Below, in pieces: positions 6,059 to 8,958 of a stretch of DNA of 8,958 bases; position 1 is the first letter of the stretch; every line of letters begins with the position of its first letter. Origin of the DNA: Wenzhouxiangella sp. (GTDB lineage: Bacteria > Pseudomonadota > Gammaproteobacteria > Xanthomonadales > Wenzhouxiangellaceae); assembly GCA_007116585.1 (NCBI GenBank), contig SKIE01000239.1, forward strand, positions 1 to 8,958, read 5' to 3'. The position numbers and the translations under genes were made by a program. The notes beneath the pieces were generated by a model. That model made no database searches. It worked only from the letters and a program-made list of their open reading frames with translations, and was not told the origin of the DNA.

Positions 6059-7474
6059 ATGGCTAACGGCTCTCTGGAACAACGATTTGCGCCCGTGCGA
6101 GAGGCGATGGCTGCAGCCAAATTGCCGGAACTGGCCATCCGCACCTTCGAACATCACTTCCGCTTGCTCGGCCAGGGAGAGACGGGGCTGCTTGGCGAAC
6201 AAGACATCCAGCCGGTCACCGATGTGCCGGACGCGGCCGCTCTGGCCGGCTACCGCCAAGCAGGGGAAGCCGCGCTCGGACAGTGCGCCGTGGTCAAGCT
6301 CAACGGCGGTCTGGGCACCTCCATGGGGCTGAACTCGGCCAAGGCGCTGCTGCCGGCGCGAGCCAATCACAGTTTTCTCGACCTGATTGCCCAGCAGGTG
6401 CTGTATTGGCGCCGTCAAAGCGGCCATGCGCTGCCGCTGCTCTTGATGAACAGCTTCGCAACCGAGTCCGACTCGCTGCGCGCGCTTGACGCCTATCCCG
6501 ATCTACCGGCCGGCCAACACGGCGTGCCGCTTTCTTTCCTGCAGCATCGCGTGCCGAGACTGGATCCAGAGACGCTCCAGCCCGTCCGCTGGCCAGACGA
6601 GCCGCGGCGCGAATGGTGTCCACCGGGGCATGGCGACCTGTACACCGCCCTGGTCACCTCTGGTCTGCTTGAGACGCTACTGCAACACGATGTCCGGTAT
6701 CTGTTCGTAGCCAATGCCGACAATCTCGGCGCCACGCTGGATCTGGACATTCTTGGGTTCATCGCCAGCGAGCGCATTCCCTTCCTGATGGAGGTCACTG
6801 AACGCACCGCGGCCGACCGCAAAGGCGGACACCTGGCCCGGGATCAGCGCGGCGGCTTGTTGTTGCGAGAGTCGGCCCAGTGTCCGCCCGACGACCTGGA
6901 TCATTTCCAGGATATTGAGCGCCACCGTTACTTCAACACCAACAACCTGTGGCTTGATCTGGATGCCCTGGCCGACGCCATGCACAGTCGGGATGGCATT
7001 CTCGGCCTGCCGCTGATGCGCAACCTCAAACATGTCGTACCGGACGACCCGGCCACGCCGCTGGTCATTCAGGTCGAAACGGCCATGGGCGCGGCCATCA
7101 ACGTGTTCAACAACGCGCAGGTCGTGCGCGTGCCGCGGACCCGGTTCGCCCCGGTCAAGACAACCAGTGACCTGCTGGTGCTGTGGTCGGATCGTTACCA
7201 GCTGGATCGCAGCGGCACGGTAAGCCCACAAACCCAACGGCCTATCGAGGTGGCGCTCGACCCTCGCTGGTATGCATCCATCGACGCGTTCCGGGCCCGT
7301 TTCCCGGCCGGAGCGCCGTCTCTGATCGATGCCGACATGCTGTCGGTTTCCGGCGATATCCGTTTTTCCGGTGATGTCACGGTCCGCGGAACCGTCCGCT
7401 TGCGCAATGACAGCAACACGACCCGTGTCATTGCCGCCGGCACCTGCCTGGAAGATCTGATCGAAGATGATTAG
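6059..7474 (+). CDS. UTP-glucose-1-phosphate uridylyltransferase, eukaryote-type (UDPGP family)
   Basis: This 471-residue enzyme should make UDP-glucose from UTP and glucose 1-phosphate in the cytoplasm. It belongs to the UDPGP family (Pfam PF01704) typical of eukaryotes and some bacteria, not to the ~300-residue bacterial GalU family. Visible motifs: the nucleotide-binding loop KLNGGLGTSMG (80-90), LLLMNSF (127-133), PPGHGDLY (188-195), VANADNLGA (217-225), KGGHLA (255-260), FNTNNLW (292-298), ETAMGAAI (340-347), and RFAPVKTTSDLLVLWSDRY (362-380) with the conserved lysine. The C-terminal 40-50 residues (SVSGDIRFSGDVTVRGTVRLRN) look like the beginning of a left-handed beta-helix, as in this family. 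The ATG at 6059 is chosen because upstream in-frame sequence is non-conserved; an AAGGG is present but 14 bases away, so the ribosome site is weak. It is flanked by two c-di-GMP genes, suggesting supply of UDP-glucose for polysaccharide, an inference from position only. Confidence 0.9.
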   Translation: MANGSLEQRFAPVREAMAAAKLPELAIRTFEHHFRLLGQGETGLLGEQDIQPVTDVPDAAALAGYRQAGEAALGQCAVVKLNGGLGTSMGLNSAKALLPARANHSFLDLIAQQVLYWRRQSGHALPLLLMNSFATESDSLRALDAYPDLPAGQHGVPLSFLQHRVPRLDPETLQPVRWPDEPRREWCPPGHGDLYTALVTSGLLETLLQHDVRYLFVANADNLGATLDLDILGFIASERIPFLMEVTERTAADRKGGHLARDQRGGLLLRESAQCPPDDLDHFQDIERHRYFNTNNLWLDLDALADAMHSRDGILGLPLMRNLKHVVPDDPATPLVIQVETAMGAAINVFNNAQVVRVPRTRFAPVKTTSDLLVLWSDRYQLDRSGTVSPQTQRPIEVALDPRWYASIDAFRARFPAGAPSLIDADMLSVSGDIRFSGDVTVRGTVRLRNDSNTTRVIAAGTCLEDLIEDD

Positions 7475-7475
7475 C

Positions 7476-7498
7476 CCGGCAATCGATTTGATTGCCGG
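7476..7498. terminator. Perfect 9-bp hairpin between convergent UGPase and GGDEF-EAL genes
   Basis: CCGGCAATC (7476-7484) and GATTGCCGG (7490-7498) form a perfect stem with a 5-base loop, immediately after the UGPase stop and 8 bases before the end of the opposing gene. Symmetry and position suit a shared bidirectional terminator. A T-run is missing on both sides, so efficiency or Rho-independence is uncertain. Confidence 0.5.
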
Positions 7499-7506
7499 AC
7501 TAATGA

Positions 7507-8958
7507 TCAAGTCAGGAGGTCGCCAAAGTCAGCCGGAGCGGTCAGCATGCGGGCAAAATCTGCAGCTGGCACCGGCCGACTGAACAAATAACCCTGCGCC
7601 TGCTCGCAGCCGAGTTCCAACAGGATTCGCAGTTGTTCCCGTGTTTCCACTCCCTCGGCAATCGTCTGGAAACCCAGCCCCCTGGCCACGCCCAGAATCG
7701 CGGTGATGATGGCGCGGTTGTCGTCGTCGAGCGCACGTACGAATGACTGGTCGATCTTCAGGTGATCCAGGCTGAACTGCTTGAGGTAGCTCAGCGACGA
7801 ATAGCCGGTGCCGAAGTCGTCGATCGACACGGCCACCCCGACCTCGGCCAGTTGTTGCAGCAGGTTGACCGCATGACTCGAACTGGACATGGCCATGCTC
7901 TCGGTGATTTCCAGCTCCAGACGGTCGGCCGTGACGGCATGCCGCGACAGCGCGGCCTGGACACGCTCGGGCAGATCCGACTGAGCAAATTCCCGCGCCG
8001 AGATATTGACCGCGACCGGCACCGTGGTCAGGCCGCTCTCCCGCCACGCGGCCTGGTCCGCCAGCGCGCGATCCAGCACCCAGTTGCTCAACTGCACGAT
8101 CAGATCCGTCTCCTCGGCCACCGGAATGAACCTGCCGGGCATGAGCAGCCCGTCATGCGGGTGGTTCCAGCGCACCAGCGCCTCGACACCGACAATGCGA
8201 CCATCGGCCAGACGAACCTTGGGCTGGTAATGCAGTTCAAGCTGGTTTTCTAGCAGGGCAGTGCGCATGTCATTTTCCACCTCGAAAACACGCTGCGCCT
8301 GCTCCTGCAGCTGCGGGGCAAAAAATTCGTAGGTGTTGCGGCCGCGCTCCTTGGACCGATGAAGCGCAGCATTCGCCGAACTCAGCAACTCCTCAGCGCC
8401 CGGACCATCTTCAGGAAACATGGCAATGCCGATGCTGGCCGTCACCGTCACCGTTCGGTTCTGCACCTCCACAGCGCCGGCCAGCTTCGCCAGCACCTTC
8501 TGCGCCACGTGGGCAGCGCCCTCGGCGTCGGTATCGGGGAGCACCAGGGCGAATTCATCACCGCCCTGGCGACTGACGGTATCGGTAGGCCGCAGGCTGG
8601 TGGCCAGACGTTGGCTCATTTCGACCAGGACCTCGTCTCCGCTCGCCACACCCAGAGACTCGTTGATGATCTTGAACCGGTCGAGCCCGATATACAGCAC
8701 CGCAAAGGCGGCACCCAGTTTCCCCGCCGTTCGCACCTGAACCGCCAACCGATCGTACAGCAAGTCCCGGTTGGGCAGGCCGGTCAGCGAATCGTAATGA
8801 CTCAGGCGCTCGACTTGTTGCTCAAATGCGCGGGTCTCGGTCAGGTCGCGCAGCGTGCCAATGAAGTGGGTGATTTCGCCGACAGCGTCACGAACCACGG
8901 TGATGGATAGCGACTGCGGATAGTGCTCACCATTCTTGCGCCGGTTGAGTAATTCTCC
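7507..8958 (-). CDS. PAS-GGDEF-EAL c-di-GMP phosphodiesterase/cyclase, N-terminus cut by window
   Basis: The frame stays open to the right edge, so the start lies outside; 483 residues are visible. The first ~45 are the end of a PAS/PAC domain (GELLNRRKNGEHYP, then GEITHFIGTLRDLTE). A GGDEF domain (about 48-212) and an EAL domain (about 225-475) follow. The EAL residues for c-di-GMP hydrolysis are all seen: Glu259 of EAL, Asn318 in VNIS, Glu350 in LEITES, Asp380/Asp381 in DDFGTGYSS, Lys401 in LKID, Glu435 in EGVET, and QGYLFSRP near the end. In the GGDEF domain, GGDEF (132-136) and the RxxD inhibitory site (Arg123-Asp126) are intact. However, the first metal-binding Asp is Gly91 (IGLDRFK instead of DLDRFK), and the GHxxGD histidine is Val104. 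I therefore expect a phosphodiesterase whose GGDEF domain binds GTP or c-di-GMP rather than making it. It is convergent with the UGPase gene. Confidence 0.92.
   Translation of the reverse strand, partial: GELLNRRKNGEHYPQSLSITVVRDAVGEITHFIGTLRDLTETRAFEQQVERLSHYDSLTGLPNRDLLYDRLAVQVRTAGKLGAAFAVLYIGLDRFKIINESLGVASGDEVLVEMSQRLATSLRPTDTVSRQGGDEFALVLPDTDAEGAAHVAQKVLAKLAGAVEVQNRTVTVTASIGIAMFPEDGPGAEELLSSANAALHRSKERGRNTYEFFAPQLQEQAQRVFEVENDMRTALLENQLELHYQPKVRLADGRIVGVEALVRWNHPHDGLLMPGRFIPVAEETDLIVQLSNWVLDRALADQAAWRESGLTTVPVAVNISAREFAQSDLPERVQAALSRHAVTADRLELEITESMAMSSSSHAVNLLQQLAEVGVAVSIDDFGTGYSSLSYLKQFSLDHLKIDQSFVRALDDDNRAIITAILGVARGLGFQTIAEGVETREQLRILLELGCEQAQGYLFSRPVPAADFARMLTAPADFGDLLT

Noticed and set aside
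4615..6066. Very long plus-strand open frame (483 codons) across the DUF4190 and cyclase genes
   Set aside because: It spans two well-supported minus-strand genes and their intergenic gap and shows no family motif. It lacks a ribosome site, and its length is explained by codon bias on the other strand.
6677..7510. Minus-strand open frame (277 codons) antisense to the UGPase gene
   Set aside because: The plus strand carries conserved UDPGP motifs throughout this range; the antisense translation has no domain.
1..8958. tRNA, rRNA, CRISPR, insertion sequence or prophage signals
   Set aside because: No direct-repeat series, transposase, integrase or RNA-gene signature was seen by eye, and coding sequence fills nearly all of the window.

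Overview
The window looks like chromosomal DNA from a high-GC proteobacterium, most likely a gammaproteobacterium near the Lysobacterales/Chromatiales. This guess rests on the mix of families seen (PsiE, a MetA-pathway-like outer-membrane protein, a flavodoxin-family protein and GGDEF/EAL proteins) and on GC-rich coding with long antisense shadow frames. No rRNA or tRNA gene was seen to fix the taxonomy. The DNA is packed with ordinary genes. I found no phage genes, transposase, CRISPR array or long repeat, and no intergenic gap reaches 300 bases (the largest is about 120).

Layout from left to right: (1) the 3' part of a plus-strand outer-membrane beta-barrel gene (MetA-pathway/SphA-like family), followed 30 bases later by a PsiE-family inner-membrane protein gene. 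(2) A minus-strand gene for an exported YtcJ-like amidohydrolase, converging on psiE so that the two stop codons overlap. (3) Divergent from it, a small plus-strand flavodoxin-family flavoprotein gene with a leaderless-looking start. (4) A minus-strand class II (SIRT4-like) sirtuin gene, also possibly leaderless. (5) A minus-strand gene pair: a PAS-GGDEF diguanylate cyclase followed by a two-helix DUF4190 membrane protein. (6) A plus-strand, eukaryote-type UTP-glucose-1-phosphate uridylyltransferase, divergent from the cyclase. (7) A minus-strand PAS-GGDEF-EAL gene that runs off the right edge and converges on the uridylyltransferase gene across a perfect 9-bp hairpin.

The most coherent theme is the right half. 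Two cyclic-di-GMP enzymes, one predicted synthase and one predicted mainly as a phosphodiesterase, flank a UDP-glucose-producing enzyme. Since c-di-GMP often controls polysaccharide synthesis and UDP-glucose is the usual sugar donor, a functional link is reasonable but inferred only from position. The left half reads as housekeeping or stress genes with no evident common pathway. I do not see evidence for a previously undescribed multi-gene system. The points most worth checking are the degenerate GGDEF active site in the composite protein, the eukaryote-type UGPase between c-di-GMP genes, and the two candidate leaderless genes.
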